Notes under the pieces: model-generated
What the model was told of the DNA's origin: nothing
The model's database searches: none
Seen by the model: only the letters and a program-made list of their open reading frames with translations
Source: Capronia americana
Lineage: Eukaryota > Ascomycota > Eurotiomycetes > Chaetothyriales > Herpotrichiellaceae
Direction of reading: 5' to 3'
Length of the DNA: 64,000 nt
Assembly (NCBI GenBank): GCA_016110215.1
Contig: JADWQD010000004.1
Location: 1,984,001-2,048,000 of the forward strand
Part shown: piece after piece, positions 12,679 through 24,167 of the stretch
Numbering within the stretch: position 1 is the stretch's first letter
How the letters are laid out: each line of letters begins with the position of its first letter
Made by a program: the position numbers and the translations under genes

Positions 12679-14576
12679 TCAGGCAGGATATGCGGATGGC
12701 TTGGGGATCAGTGAAGCCATCTTCTCCCGCTGTAGCTTCTCTTTCTCCATCTGTGCTCTCTCGTCTTTCGTGATGCGAGGCTTCCGTGTTGTCCCTCCGC
12801 CTCGAGATCCCGGCCCGCCTCCCCGTCTGGTACCACCTTCAGAAGCAGCAGCGCCTCCGCGTCCACCACGAGAGCCAGGACCGCCACCACGGCCTCGACC
12901 TCGGCCACGTTTGATGGTCCCGTCGGCTCTAGAATAAGATCAGTGAATGAATCGAAACAAACCGGCAGTAGCAGATGTACACACCTTTCAACGGCGGGTT
13001 TCTCTCCCTCCGGAACCAGCGGACCACAATACACAAAGAACCCATCTTTGCTGGCAGCAGCGTGTGCTTCCCAAAGTAGTTCACTGTCGTCCACGAAGTC
13101 GTCATCTACATCGTACTCTTCGACCTTCCGCCTCCGTTGAGGTTTTGGACCGGGACCATCCGTACCACTGTTGCCCGCCTCCAGGCGGCCGTTGACGCCA
13201 GACATTGGAACATCTCCGTCGTTTTCCGAGTCCCGATCGATATCAACGCTTAGGTCTTCGTCACCACTCTCAGCCGAGGTTCCTCCAAGTTTACTGCCGG
13301 ATGCCGAGCGTTCCAGCGCAGCACCAGCAGCGGCAATCTTGGCCAGTCGCTCCTTCTGTGCAGCTTGGCGAGGGTATAGGGCAGCAAATCCATATTTCTC
13401 TTCGGCCATCCGGGCGAAGTTGATGACTCGGTTATTGGGGTCTTTCAGGTCGACATGCAGCACGATATTCGGACCCGTCTCAGAGTCCTTCTGAGCCATA
13501 CCATTGCTTGAATCCCCACCAAACAGGCTGGCAGACAGCAGACCTGAACCAATGGGAGGCGGAGGGGGCTGCTCCTTTGCTCGTGCGGGCTTGGGAGAGG
13601 TGGCTCGCGTGGACGCTTCTGACGGTATTTTGCGAGAGGCGGCGGGCTTTTTCGGCTGCGCTTGTTCTTTTTCAGCAAGATCGACGTCCATCGCAGACGA
13701 TTCAGCTGCGCTTGATGGATCGATCGTCCTGCCGTTTGTGTGAGTGTATGATGGTTCACTTCTGGGCGGATGGGTGGCTGGCGTGGTAGACTTCGAGTAC
13801 TCAGCCTGTGGAGGGTAATCAATAATGCTAGAGATAGCTGGCGAGGTGCTTGGATTGTAGGTCGGCCTGGGAGGTGTCATGACAGGTAGTGCCATAGGAG
13901 GAGGAGGGTTTGTATCCAGAGGTCGCTGCGTGAATCCTCTGATGGGATCATACATTGCTTTCGAACGGGGCGTAGAGGATTGTGGTGGGGGCGGAGCTAA
14001 CACGTTCGGTTTCTGTTCATACGCGGTTTGAGGGGATGTGTAAGGGTGCATCGGTCCGCCATGGATCGAGAAGCCAGGTTCGGAAGTCTTGGCAGCTTCA
14101 TTTCTGTGGCTCTCCGCAGGAGGTTGTTGGGCGAAAGAGACTGGTTGAACCAGGGTGGATGACTGCAGGCCCGACGTTGGAGGACCTGGGATGACAATAG
14201 TGCCGTCGTCTTCTATCGGCTCTAACTTGGCCCTCTTGCGTGATGTAGGATTGCTTGTGGTAGCTCGAGGTTTGCGGACCACTCGAGGCTTCTTCTCCGC
14301 TGGGGGGGCGTTGGGATCTTTTGGTGCTCGCGGCTTCCGGGTCCGTTTCACGGGCTGCGGATCTTGGCGTGCACCTGCACTTGTGGCTGATGAAGCCACA
14401 CCTGGACCGGCATGGGCTTGTCGAGCGTCGAGATTGTTTGCAACTCCAAGGTCAGCTGGTGTGCTTGTGTTCCGATGAGATGAGAGATAATATGGTGGTC
14501 CCGGAGTGCCCTCGGCGTCACTTGGAGGTGCGCTGGACAGGCTGTCGAGAGAGGAACTCCTGCCGTCCACTTCCAT
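12679..14576 (-). CDS. hpc2: Hpc2-related domain protein, HIR histone-chaperone complex subunit
   Basis: The gene encodes a nuclear protein with the Hpc2-related (HUN/ubinuclein) domain. In yeast Hpc2 belongs to the HIR complex, which deposits H3-H4 independently of replication and represses histone genes. Two exons (14576-12985 and 12928-12679) join to 613 residues. The N-terminal half is disordered and rich in Pro, Ser and Lys, with basic KRTRKPRAPK and RKPRVVRKPR-like patches that suit nuclear import or DNA contact. The diagnostic segment is EEYDVDDDFVDDSELLWEA followed by SKDGFFVYCGPL (about residues 490-525). After the splice at ...AVER the tail is RGG/GRGR-rich and ends in a charged coiled stretch (KDERAQMEKEKLQREKMA). 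The intron is 56 bp, GTGTGT...TCTAG. The continuous frame past 12985 would give a different tail, but the spliced one is clearly more protein-like. The domain call is firm; the complex role is by homology. Confidence 0.9.
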
Positions 14577-15962
14577 TTTCGGCCTGCAACCGCCACACTT
14601 CTCAGGATCTCAGGTGCAGCTCACGCCGCAGTCATTAACAGTAGCTAAAATTCCTCTCACGACGGAGGTAGGTGATGTGAACCGTGGAGCCGCCCTGATG
14701 TCGAGGTTGAGTAATGTGATCGATGGTGGTTGATGATGGCAGGTGGATGGACACACACTTCCGGATTGAGGCTCAGGGTGTCATACAAAGAAATGGTTGA
14801 AGTGACAAAGGTGGTGTGCGATGCAGTACGACTGCAGTTGCGAAAACACCAGGTAAGAAATAGTAGTAAAGAATGGTTAGCGGCGAAGATGCTGCGTGGT
14901 GAAGCGCTAGGCGCAGGCAGAGAACATCAAAGTCGGATCAAGATGATGTAGCGTGCAGTGCTCCGCGTTGGCAACTTCAAGGTGCGTGAGAAGGCAAAGA
15001 GGAGAGGGAAAAGGTCGAGAAAAGTGAACACGGATGGGAGGAGGCAGAAATAGTATATGTATGAGTGCGACGGGTGCAAGCAATTAAGTCTTGACAAAGA
15101 GCATGAGCATGAGCCAGGATGGGCCACGAGGCGAAGGCAACGAAACACCAGACCAGAGTGGCCGAAGGCAAGAGTGGATAAAAAGTGAAGGGAACAGGCG
15201 CATCACGACGCCAAACCAGGAGCTGGGACTGCCAAACACGAAACAAGCGGGCAAGCCAAAGCGCAAAGTAGCAGCGCACGCAGAGTGGAAACGGCCAGGC
15301 AAAGGGAGCAGAGGGAAAGCGATGATGGCGAACTGGAAAGGGAATCGAGCTTCGAAGGGGGGAGGAGGCCGAAATTGTCTCCAGCATCTGGAAAGTGACA
15401 TCTCACAGTGTGGTGCGAGGCTTCGAATCTGCGGCCGGCTCAGATACGCAGGAAATATATGGGCACCGGTGGGCAGGCGAGGCGACCTCGCAGAAATGAC
15501 AGTGAATGTTCATTGGCCAGTCTGTTTGAAGGAAAGCCGACTTGACTGCAGTTCCGGTCAGAGGGATTTCGATGCTTCCCTGCGGCACACGCCTCTCCAG
15601 CTCTCACACTCAGATTGCCGGAAGGCGAGTCGCCGACGCGCTGGCCTATGCTACGTCTCTACTGTGCATGACCATAAGAGCATTGTGCTTTGTATGCTTC
15701 GGAGGACGGGGAGGCATTCTCAGCATATGTTCAAAATAGACTCCAACTTTGAAGCAGAAGATCGGAGGGCCCCACTTGTGAGATCCGACCCCTGTAAGGT
15801 GGCTTGCATGATTGGCGCAAGCTTCGGGTAGTTTAGTCCGAACGCCTGCCCCAAACCTTTTAATTCGATGAAGTGAAGGCACCTGCAGTCCAGCTCAGAA
15901 ATGATCTCTCCGGAGTGATACTTCCTACTGAAGAGTCGATGTGTTTGTAGTGTACTCGCATT
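14577..15962. other. Divergent promoter region between the hpc2-like and RPAP1-like genes
   Basis: This 1.4 kb stretch separates two divergent genes and should carry both promoters. A 246-codon open frame (15091-15831 plus) overlaps opposite-strand frames and has a Lys/Arg/Gly-rich composition without domain features, so it is not called. Nothing else is recognised. Confidence 0.5.
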
Positions 15963-17210
15963 ATGGCTATCCCTGGCCAAAGATTCGAGCTGGACCTGGA
16001 TGCTGATGACTTCGCGTTCAATCCCATCTCAGATGAAGCTGCTCAAGAACACGCCCTGGGGTTCGGCATCAAAGACATCCAAGAACACGACACAGACGCT
16101 CCCCCGCCGGCGCCTTCTCTGAAATCCTCCAAGGCGGGTTTCCCTCAGCATAAGCAACGTCCCAAAGTATCCGCCTTCAAGCAAAAGAACCAGTCCTTCC
16201 GTCCCTCGATACCGACGCACGTCGAACCCTCAGATCAAGCAATCAAACACCATGTGGGCAAGAAATACGGGGTTGATATGGACGCTCAGCAGAAGGTCGA
16301 GATCAGCGAAGAGAACAAGAGAAGGGTTGCTGAGATGTCAATAGAGGATATCGAAGAGGCAAGGGCCGAATTGACCAGGAGCCTGAACCCTGCCTTTTTG
16401 GAAAGACTATTGAAGCGGGCGAACATCGAGGAAGATCAGCTGCAGCAAGCGCAGTGGTCTGGAACTAATGTCGAGCACTCAGACGACCATAATGATCCCG
16501 AGCATGATATCACATCTATTTCAGACACCAGTGAACACACCGCCACCCCACCCCAGTCCATCGAAACCCAACCAGTACCCTCCGTCCACTTCCCCGTTCC
16601 CCCTCGCTCTGCAGAAGCCTACAAGCCCCTGAACCCAGACGACCCATCCTTCCTCAGTGACCTCAGGACGCACTACTTCCCTGATACACCGCACGACCCC
16701 TCCGCTCTCTCCTGGCTGCAAGATCCTTCCGAAGAAGAAAGCTCAGCTTCGCTATACAACCCCTCCAAAGACTCCTTCCTCGCCTCGTCTCTGCGCTTTG
16801 GATTCAATGGGGCCTTGATTCCCCCCCAACGAAGCCTCGAGATTGATGTGAAGGAAGGGTTGCACCACCATGGCGATGATCCCAACAGTGCGGGGTATAC
16901 AATTCCCGAATTATCAATGCTCGCGCGATCGACATTGCCCAATCAAAGATGTATGGCGTATCAGATTCTAGGGCGGACGCTGTTCAGACTTGGACGCGGA
17001 GACTTCGGCCCCCGCGGAAGTGAACTTCAAGAGGCGATCTGGTCGGTTGTCGAGAAAGAGAGACCGATCGAAGTCATGATGAGCGAAGCCAATCGTCATT
17101 CTGGACATGCTAGTGCCAAAGCACACGCTATTGAAGCCCTCTGGCTTTGGAGGAAAGGAGGAGGTGGTGACAGAGGCGTTTTGAAGCCGGGACAGAAACT
17201 GGCAAAATAA
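15963..17210 (+). CDS. RPAP1/Rba50-like RNA polymerase II-associated protein
   Basis: The 415-residue intronless protein resembles RPAP1 (yeast Rba50), a factor needed for assembly and nuclear import of RNA polymerase II. The N-terminal RPAP1 motif is visible around residues 114-148: EISEENKRRVAEMS, then IEDIEEARAELTRSLNPAFLERL. The conserved C-terminal block starts near LRFGFNGALIPP (about 278) and continues through YTIPELSMLARSTLPNQRCMAYQILGR to LEALWLWRK-like sequence close to the end. Between them is a Pro/Ser/His-rich linker. The length matches fungal members, which lack the long C-terminal extension of animal RPAP1. The ATG at 15963 is the first in frame and is followed by a family-like acidic start (FELDLDADDF). 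A cytoplasmic/nuclear shuttling role is inferred from the family. Confidence 0.87.
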   Translation: MAIPGQRFELDLDADDFAFNPISDEAAQEHALGFGIKDIQEHDTDAPPPAPSLKSSKAGFPQHKQRPKVSAFKQKNQSFRPSIPTHVEPSDQAIKHHVGKKYGVDMDAQQKVEISEENKRRVAEMSIEDIEEARAELTRSLNPAFLERLLKRANIEEDQLQQAQWSGTNVEHSDDHNDPEHDITSISDTSEHTATPPQSIETQPVPSVHFPVPPRSAEAYKPLNPDDPSFLSDLRTHYFPDTPHDPSALSWLQDPSEEESSASLYNPSKDSFLASSLRFGFNGALIPPQRSLEIDVKEGLHHHGDDPNSAGYTIPELSMLARSTLPNQRCMAYQILGRTLFRLGRGDFGPRGSELQEAIWSVVEKERPIEVMMSEANRHSGHASAKAHAIEALWLWRKGGGGDRGVLKPGQKLAK

Positions 17211-18466
17211 CACGTATGCTGGAGAGTTTTGGTGCAAAAGAAGGGAAGGCAATTGGTCGGCCAATACTGAAAGAAGGAAGCGTGGACGAGACAGTCAGAA
17301 GGACAGTAAAGATTCCAAAATCGATGAGTTGCTGAGCCGTTATGCGTCTTGCACAAGCGTCAGGCAGGAAGACGAGGTGAGTGAACCAGAGAGGACAGGA
17401 CGAGACGAAGAAGTCGGAGACAGGAATACTTAACTATTGAGTAGTGGAACCGGACCGGAGCGCCTGAAGTGAACGACGCAGGGACGTGAAGCACTTCCAT
17501 TGCGAGGACGAGCCGCCAGCAAGAAGCGGCCGAGAGGCGAGCAACCTTTCTCTACTTCTCCCCGGGCAGTTCTCATCATTCAGTCAACATCTTGTCGGGT
17601 CGCACACTGGTCTCCCTGAGGGCAGCTCCATGCTGACTCCAACTCTGCTCGACCCTCCAAGAGTTTCGGAACCATACTCACAACTGAGGGAATTGGGGTT
17701 GCTGAAGCACTAGGTTCGACAGGTTCCTTGCGCAGTTATGCTCTCAATGGAACGATCGATGTCGCTCTCAAGTCGCAGAACAATATGATACTTGCCTGGG
17801 CCTTCCGGTCCCGCCTCCACAAGCGAGCTCAACCCCAAGAAAGTGGCGGTCTTGTCGTCGTCCCGTGGTTGCAGCGTATTCAAGCGCTCATGGCAATAAG
17901 CTGGCCGTTATGTGTGTCAACCCCTCTTGTGTTGGTGTCATTTTTCTCCATCTTCATCTGCCGTCCCTATGAGAATGGACCTACGACAATAAGGAGCCGC
18001 CTGACTGGCGACGACTGGCGGTTTAAGTGAGTTTACATGGGAGGCAGCTAAACGCTATTACACCACCTCGCAAGACCGCTCCAAGCTCACACTGGTCTCG
18101 AGAAATGGATCCTAGCATCATCAGTGGAAGCATACAGTACGTAAGGTCGATTACAACGTTGCCTCTATGTATAAAAGCCACGAGCTTCCCAGCGGACTTT
18201 CTTAAAAAGTCATTTGGAGCAATGCTTCTCAAGAGTGCCTTTTTTTGACAGAGCTGAATTATCTACCACCCTCATCACTGGTTCCTCCCATAGACTGGTT
18301 TCTGAACCATTCAATTTCCACTTACGCTATCTTCCCACTCCGGCAGCTCTGAGAGCGTCCACATTTGCTTTAAAAAAAATCTAGCTCATGGCAGTAGCGC
18401 AATGTAGGGTCAGCTTACACTTTCACATCGAGACCTGTTTTTCCCAACAAGCATGTCACTTTGATA
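17211..18466. other. Intergenic region downstream of the RPAP1-like gene
   Basis: No gene is supported. Small open frames occur, but none has domain features. An A-run (AAAAAAA) lies at 18371-18379. Confidence 0.45.
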
Positions 18467-18736
18467 ATGAGCCTGTTCCAAGCACGCAACAATGCAGTGC
18501 GCGATGTTTTGAGTGCCCGTGCTCAGAAGACCCTTTATCGCGATGTGGAGAATGTTCCGCCGAGATATCGCCTCACCACCTCCAGCACTGAGGCTGTGCC
18601 GGATCTGATCACATCATCCTTCTCCTCCAGTCATCGGCGAAAACCCAAAAACGCCGGTGTGTTGACCCAGCTACGAGGACGACTAGCACAGGCTGCATTA
18701 CTCGGTACAACCACAGCATATTATTATATCCAGTAA
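18467..18736 (+). CDS. Possible small hypothetical protein
   Basis: An ATG-initiated frame of 89 residues has a soluble N-terminus (QARNNAVRDVLSARAQKTLYRD), a Ser-rich middle, a basic patch (HRRKPKNAG) and a C-terminus ending LLGTTTAYYYIQ. No family is recognised. The composition is more protein-like than neighbouring frames and no competing long frame lies opposite, but a frame this short can arise by chance. It could also be the last exon of a longer gene. Low confidence. Confidence 0.25.
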   Translation: MSLFQARNNAVRDVLSARAQKTLYRDVENVPPRYRLTTSSTEAVPDLITSSFSSSHRRKPKNAGVLTQLRGRLAQAALLGTTTAYYYIQ

Positions 18737-19353
18737 GCTGTTCCTATTATTATTAAGCTGTAGCTATTCAGACCTCTTTTCCCTGCCTCTAAAGATGTAG
18801 TGGTTTTAATACAGCCTATGCTAGTCGTCGTGGTATTGTGTGCGTGCACGCGTCAATGCGCCGGCGTTTTTGGCTTTTCGCCGATGACTGGGTAGGAATA
18901 TTCCAATTTGCCAAGGTCTGGTATTTATGTATATCCCCTGCGAAGTTACCTTTATTCCACTGCACTTTTGAACGACGCATCATCGCGCCAGTACTTCAAG
19001 CCGTAAATTGCAACCGGCCGTGAACGGTGGTTGGTGGAAATGAGGCGAGACTCTTGTGCTGACATTGGAAACGGGGGACGCAAGGTTGTGATCACAGCAT
19101 CAATATGACTTTACATGTGCTGCACACGAGTCGTTTACAGGACCCGGTCTTTCATGATTGCCGATCTGTCCCTCGCTTTCGCAATGGGCCTTCTCATCCG
19201 TACCAAGTCGCAGCTCATGTCCAAGGGGAGCCCTACCTTTATAACTGCAAGCAAAGCAAAACCAATCTGTGCCACTTGTTAACAACCGCAGCCCGCAAAA
19301 AGTAAGAACGACTTCCAAAAGGCACAGCTTCCCTGCAAACCAAAACGCGTGCC
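18737..19353. other. Upstream region of the reductase gene
   Basis: This is the leader and probable promoter of the short-chain reductase that starts at 19354. A TATA-like TTTATAAC lies near 19238-19245. No other feature is seen. Confidence 0.4.
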
Positions 19354-20265
19354 ATGGAGAAACGTCCCGTCCGCACCGTCCTTGTCACAGGTTGTTCTGA
19401 CGGCGGCTTGGGCGCGGCCCTCGCCATCGCATTCCACAAACACCGCGGGTACCGTGTCTTTGCGACAGCACGAAAGGTCGAGAGGATGACCCACCTCCGG
19501 TCCCTCGGGATCGAAACCCTCGCACTCGACGTCCTCTCCGAAGAAAGCATCGCCGCCTGCGTGGAGAAAGTCTCCTCCCTCACCGGCGCAACACTGGACG
19601 TCTTGGTGAACAACGCGGGAGCCGGGTACAACATGCCCATCATAGACGCATCGTCCGAGCAGATCAAGAACCAATTCGACCTCAACGTCTTCAGCGTCAT
19701 CCGGGTGATCCAGTCCTTCTTCCCTCTTCTCCGCGCCTCGAGCTCCCCAACGAAGATGATCGTGAACAACACGTCCTGCGCACCTGTGCTGGCATTCCCC
19801 TTCCTCGGGCCCTACACGGCCTCGAAAGCCGCGCTCTCGACCTTCACAGAGACGCTGAGGCTCGAGATGCAGCCCTTTGACATCAAGGTCGTGGATCTCA
19901 AGACCGCGGCCGTCAAGTCCCACTTCTTCGACAACGTCAGCTCCAACGCCGCCGTCGCGGTGCCGGAAAACAGCCCCTACGCGGCGGGCAAGGACGTGGT
20001 CGAGAAGTTCATGCAGAAGGGTCCGCCGGCCAAACTGATGGACGCGGATGTCTGGGCGAAGAACGTTGTCGCGGACCTGTCGAAGCGGGGTGGGAAGGGC
20101 GCGCCGGTCCAGGTTTGGAGGGGCGCAGGAGCGACGTTGGCATGGTTTGCCGCGACATTCATACCGGTCGGGTGGCTGGACGGGACATTGAGGAAGTATT
20201 CTGGTCTTGATGAGGTTGAGAGGCGGGTCAGGGAAGAGAAAGAGAAGAAGAGCACGGCGCAGTGA
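19354..20265 (+). CDS. Short-chain dehydrogenase, Ayr1-like (1-acyldihydroxyacetone-phosphate reductase type)
   Basis: The 303-residue intronless protein is a classical short-chain dehydrogenase/reductase. It shows the NADP-binding glycine motif TGCSDGGLG (12-20), an Arg after the second strand (TARKVER) that favours NADPH, LVNNAG (84-89), and the catalytic pair Y154/K158 in YTASK with a preceding NNTSCAP serine segment. The overall pattern, including the C-terminal hydrophobic stretch LAWFAATFIPVGWL, resembles yeast Ayr1. That enzyme reduces 1-acyl-dihydroxyacetone phosphate in phosphatidate and ether-lipid synthesis at lipid droplets and the endoplasmic reticulum. The coding sequence is strikingly rich in G+C at third positions compared with its flanks. 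Fungi carry several paralogues of this type acting on other carbonyl substrates, so the fold is certain but the substrate is not. Confidence 0.88.
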   Translation: MEKRPVRTVLVTGCSDGGLGAALAIAFHKHRGYRVFATARKVERMTHLRSLGIETLALDVLSEESIAACVEKVSSLTGATLDVLVNNAGAGYNMPIIDASSEQIKNQFDLNVFSVIRVIQSFFPLLRASSSPTKMIVNNTSCAPVLAFPFLGPYTASKAALSTFTETLRLEMQPFDIKVVDLKTAAVKSHFFDNVSSNAAVAVPENSPYAAGKDVVEKFMQKGPPAKLMDADVWAKNVVADLSKRGGKGAPVQVWRGAGATLAWFAATFIPVGWLDGTLRKYSGLDEVERRVREEKEKKSTAQ

Positions 20266-21456
20266 TTGAGCGGACGCTGGCTTCGCTAGCGGTTGCTATT
20301 GAAGATTCGTCATACAACCACGGAGCGTGGGCTTCGAGCGAGGGAAACGATGTGGAAGGACTCGAAGAGCTCGTGTGTGATTGAGGTGGCAGGAAACTAG
20401 GTATCGGCTTTGTCTTCATGGATGGCAGGCTGACATTGTACCATCTCCAAGGCCTTTTGCTTGCAGTGACCTGAACATACATCGGCCTGCGGTGGCTTTC
20501 CTTCTATCGTCTCCTCTTGTATCATTAGTACTTATCCCCTGAGCGAGTTGAGTACAGGCTATGAAGAATCGCCTGAGCGTGAGCACCAGCAGGAGCATCG
20601 TCCGTTCAGCGTCAGTCCGACTATGTAGTTAAGCACGTGCACGAGAGCACGGTCACAATGTAATTATGTGCGTGTAAATAGGAATTAAGAGACTTCTGTG
20701 TACATACTGTGTAGTACAGACTTTAGTACTCCCTACCGTGGTACAGTACACTACAAGGTACTGTATGCGAATCGCAGCGATCAATAATGTAGGCGCATCA
20801 CTGTGTAACTAGGTACGGAGTAGAGTACCTCGTACACAGTACTACTACATCCTGTATGCATGCATCTTCCAGTCCAAGAAGTTTTCTACTCGAGCATGCA
20901 ACGAAAGTAGGTACAGTAATCACATCGTGGAAAGCTTCATCTCTATCGGGGTTAAGTGGACGTGGACGCGGACGCAGATGCAGGCACGACGGCCCCCACC
21001 CCACATTCCTACTGGTACGTAGGAGCAGTGCAACTTTCCCTCGTACATACTGTGGACTATGGAGCGGGGTCGTCGGTCGTGAAGGGAAAAGGGACTTCTG
21101 TTCGTATCCAGTCACCTCGTACAGTACGTGGATCCCCATGCGTGCGTGATGCTTGTTTCGTTTCAATTGGGGAGCTCTGGAGAACTGGGACTTTACTCCT
21201 CTCTCTCTGGGATTCTGGAACTCGAGCACCCTGAGACCCTGTCGAGCTGGAGCTGGAGCCGGAACTGGCGGGCCAGTACTAGTTAACGTCACTAACTAAG
21301 CTACATAGGTAGGTTCAGTGAGACGAAGCCGGCTCCTGTACTACGAACAGTACTGCTTGCGCCCTACCATCCCAAGGTGGCCCAGCCCTAAGTTTGTGCC
21401 TGGTTTGAAAAATGGGGAATCAAGGAAAAGAATAGAAGGACACGGACTGAAACGCG

Positions 21457-21476
21457 ACGCAACGCAACGCAACGCA
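21457..21476. repeat. Short tandem repeat (AACGC)n
   Basis: About four consecutive copies of an AACGC-type pentamer, the last one imperfect at its edges. Intergenic. Confidence 0.8.
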
Positions 21477-21765
21477 TCGGACGACGGCAAGTAACATTTG
21501 CGAAGATGGGGACGCGTGATCTCGCCATGCTATGCCATGCCATGTGATGTTAGGTAGAGGACGGAAGTTTCGCTGCAAACCGGGCCCGTCATACATCCCT
21601 ACGTAACACAGTCCCTCGCTACCACGAGAGTTCACAGAAGTGTACCGAGTACTGTGTATAGAGTAGATTCTGGAATCTAACTCGTCCCGTCATGTGCACG
21701 TGTACTGTGTAAGTAGGAACTTTGAGGACCGAAGAACGATTGCGCGAGCTCGGTTGGAAGTGGGT

Positions 21766-21804
21766 TTTGGTTTGGTTTGGTTTGGTTTGGTTTGGTTTGG
21801 TTTG
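21766..21804. repeat. Microsatellite (TTTGG)7
   Basis: Seven perfect copies of TTTGG (21766-21800) are followed by a partial TTTG. On the minus strand the tract reads CCAAA. It is intergenic and is expected to vary in length between strains. Confidence 0.95.
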
Positions 21805-23077
21805 CAGGGGGGCGCAGATGCAAATGCAGGCGCAGGCACGGGGGCACGGGGGGCCACCCAAGTCAGTGGAAGCGACGTTCCAGCGACCCCCCAGTTACTC
21901 ACTTTGGAGCCAAAGGCCTCCCTAAAAGGGCAGTGCTTAGACGGTTACGGAGCTTGGAGCCCCGAATCGGGCACCCCTGCCGTGCGCTGAGTATGGCCCA
22001 TGGTCGCAATCCTTCTAACTACTGCACTGCGTGCAGCGATGACAAAGCCGCTCCGAGCGAGGGAAGGAAAAAAAAAATCCCCCCGAATCTGTGTGCGAGC
22101 AACTGTTCGACGGAGCGAGTTGTTGTTTTGGGAGGGTGCTGCGCGTCTCTCGTCAGAACTCGTTTTACACAGACTGTGTAATACCAATAACGTCAACTTC
22201 AGAAGCGGCCGCTGTTTGCATCCCGCGCCGTTAGCGACCGGCCTCGCCGAGAGATCAAAGTTTGAGACCCAGAGAGAGAACGAGAGAAAGAGTAGAGAGA
22301 GTGCGCTACCGATTGCCGGGTCCGCGCCATTCTTCTTTCGCCTACAGGGCCACTTTTCATGCTTGACGTCTTGTCTAACGCATCTCATGTGCTTCCCCGG
22401 AGCGGATGGAGCTGGTACAGCACCAATCTGGAATGGAGAATAGAAATGGTAGCATATGCTGGCTGTGCATCGACATGCCGTGTGATACATGGAAAGTCAA
22501 AAAAAAACCCCTGGCATCGAAGGTCGAGTGTCGAGTTCGGTTGCTGTTGCCCCCAAACCTCGACACTACTCGTTCTTTGCCGGTTCTTCCATTTTCTGAT
22601 CGCGTGGTTCTGTCTGTCCCAACTTGATCACAAGCTGATCTGGTGTCCCTAAACCCATACCGTTCATAGCGTCATGCATCCATCGTAAATGAAGCCACCC
22701 GGCACAAAGTACCAAACCCCCTCCTTGCACAGCCTATGGTAAAGAGGTGTCACCCAAACTCGGGGTATTATGTTGCTTTTCGGTCGGGCGCAAAACGTTG
22801 GAGTGCCAGTCTCCAAGCAAGCACCTCCCGGGGTGGTAAGGGGCGGACCAGCCGCCAGAAGCTCGCCGCAGACCTCCGCGACAAGATGACGCACACGGTT
22901 GTGCCTCAAGCGTGCTTAGAGGTCACTACCACGACAAACTCTGAAGTCATTGCTCGACAATGACGGGGAAAAGAGAGCGATAATTATCCTGTACACAGCT
23001 TCGGATTCTGACAAGATGAGGCAAGGAAATGCTTGGGGAGGCCCCGAAAGCCTAGAGGCGAGCTGGTTGCGCCCGCA

Positions 23078-24167
23078 TCACCTCTGCATTCGGATCCATC
23101 CAAGCATGCGCTCCAAAGCTGGGTCCTCCTCGATCCAGTAGCCCTTTCGCCGGTCTGCGTTGCGAAGGTCCCTGACGACGTGCTCATCGGTGATTTCGTT
23201 GAGTTCCTGTTGGGTCATCGATTAGCAGCCAACCTTGGGGGCCATTTCCTGCGTGATGCCGATCACTGCCTCTCCCAGCACTTCCACCACGTGGGTTTCG
23301 TAGCGAGCGCGCGAAGATGATGCGGGGATGCGACGATCGCGATCGCCATTCTTGAAACGTACCTGACGGAGTCTCTGATCGACGGCCCGTAGAGCGTTGA
23401 CGTGCTTTGCTGCTGGCTTCTCGCCTCTCAAAACTTGGGCGCGCATCTGCACCCATCGCATCCCAGCGGATGCCCGTAGGTAGATCTTGTGCGCCTGGAA
23501 CCTTCTCGTAGAGGCGTCCAGGATGATTCTAATCATGCACCGTGTTAGTCCCCGCGTCCGACTCTGACAGCTAGCTGATATCGCACCGTTGTAAAGTCGC
23601 TTTCTGAACCTCAGTTTCAGGGACGTTGCCGGCCTGGATTCCCAGGCTGCCGGGATTGAAGTGACCGGCCAGGACAGCTTGCGATTCGGCCGCGCATTGT
23701 CGCAGCACCACGTAGCCGTCGAGATAGTATGACTGCTGGTCTGGTGGGGTTGCCTCACTTCGTGTGATCAGCGAAGTGATGTGTATCTGGAGCGTGCGGA
23801 AATCGTTCATGAGTTCCATCACGCGCATGGCGCGAGCTTCGTTCACTGCAACACCAACTGGTCAGCCGAGCCGTCTCCTTTCCCACCCATCGCCACTGGG
23901 ACTCGAGGAATTACGGTGAGACACACGTCCATCAGCCATTGCGAAAGGCGAGTTGGCCAAATCAGATGAGGTCTGGTGGTCGACAAGCAGTGGCTCGACG
24001 GACGGCGCAAGTCCAACGGGTCTTTCCTTCGCGTGGAAGAGGTGCTTCGCAAGAGTGTCGAGTTCCTTCACAGAAGTATGGTTGAGGTCTCGGACCGCGG
24101 GCTCAACTTGTCGAAACTTGGAATGCCGTGAGGATGAGACGACCGTTGAGCGCGGTGATGAGAGCAT
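23078..24167 (-). CDS. Unrecognised four-exon gene, hypothetical protein
   Basis: I predict four exons on the minus strand: 24167-23915, 23845-23587, 23528-23363 and 23206-23078. Together they give 807 nt and 268 residues with all splice phases agreeing. Introns are GTAATT...TTGCAG (branch-like GCTGACC), GTGCGA...GATTAG, and a 156 bp intron with the strong donor CAG/GTACGT, a GCTAAT branch and an AACAG acceptor. The protein looks soluble and largely helical. An opening Ser-rich segment is followed by SVKELDTLAKHLFHAKERP, a helical core EARAMRVMELMNDFRTLQ, a second block YYLDGYVVLRQCAAESQAVL, a basic region (ASTRRFQAHKIYLRASAG), and a C-terminus DRRKGYWIEEDPALERMLGW. I recognise no domain. An alternative reading without the third intron ends 46 residues later at KVGC. 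The start could lie further upstream, because the frame stays open to about 24299 and more exons are possible. Confidence 0.6.

Larger units (their letters stand above)
20266..23077. other. Gene-free region rich in GTAC words and short tandem repeats
   Basis: No coding gene is supported across about 2.8 kb. Between about 20700 and 21700 the word GTAC recurs roughly twenty times, often in GTACTGT/ACAGTAC contexts. Tandem (TTTGG)n and (AACGC)n tracts lie at 21766 and 21457. Open frames here are driven by these repeats and show no domain. The right end is the 3' flank of the four-exon gene read leftward. Confidence 0.5.

Noticed and set aside
15091..15831. 246-codon plus-strand open frame
   Set aside because: No domain, Lys/Gly/Arg-biased composition, and overlapping opposite frames. 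It lies in the promoter region between two clear divergent genes.
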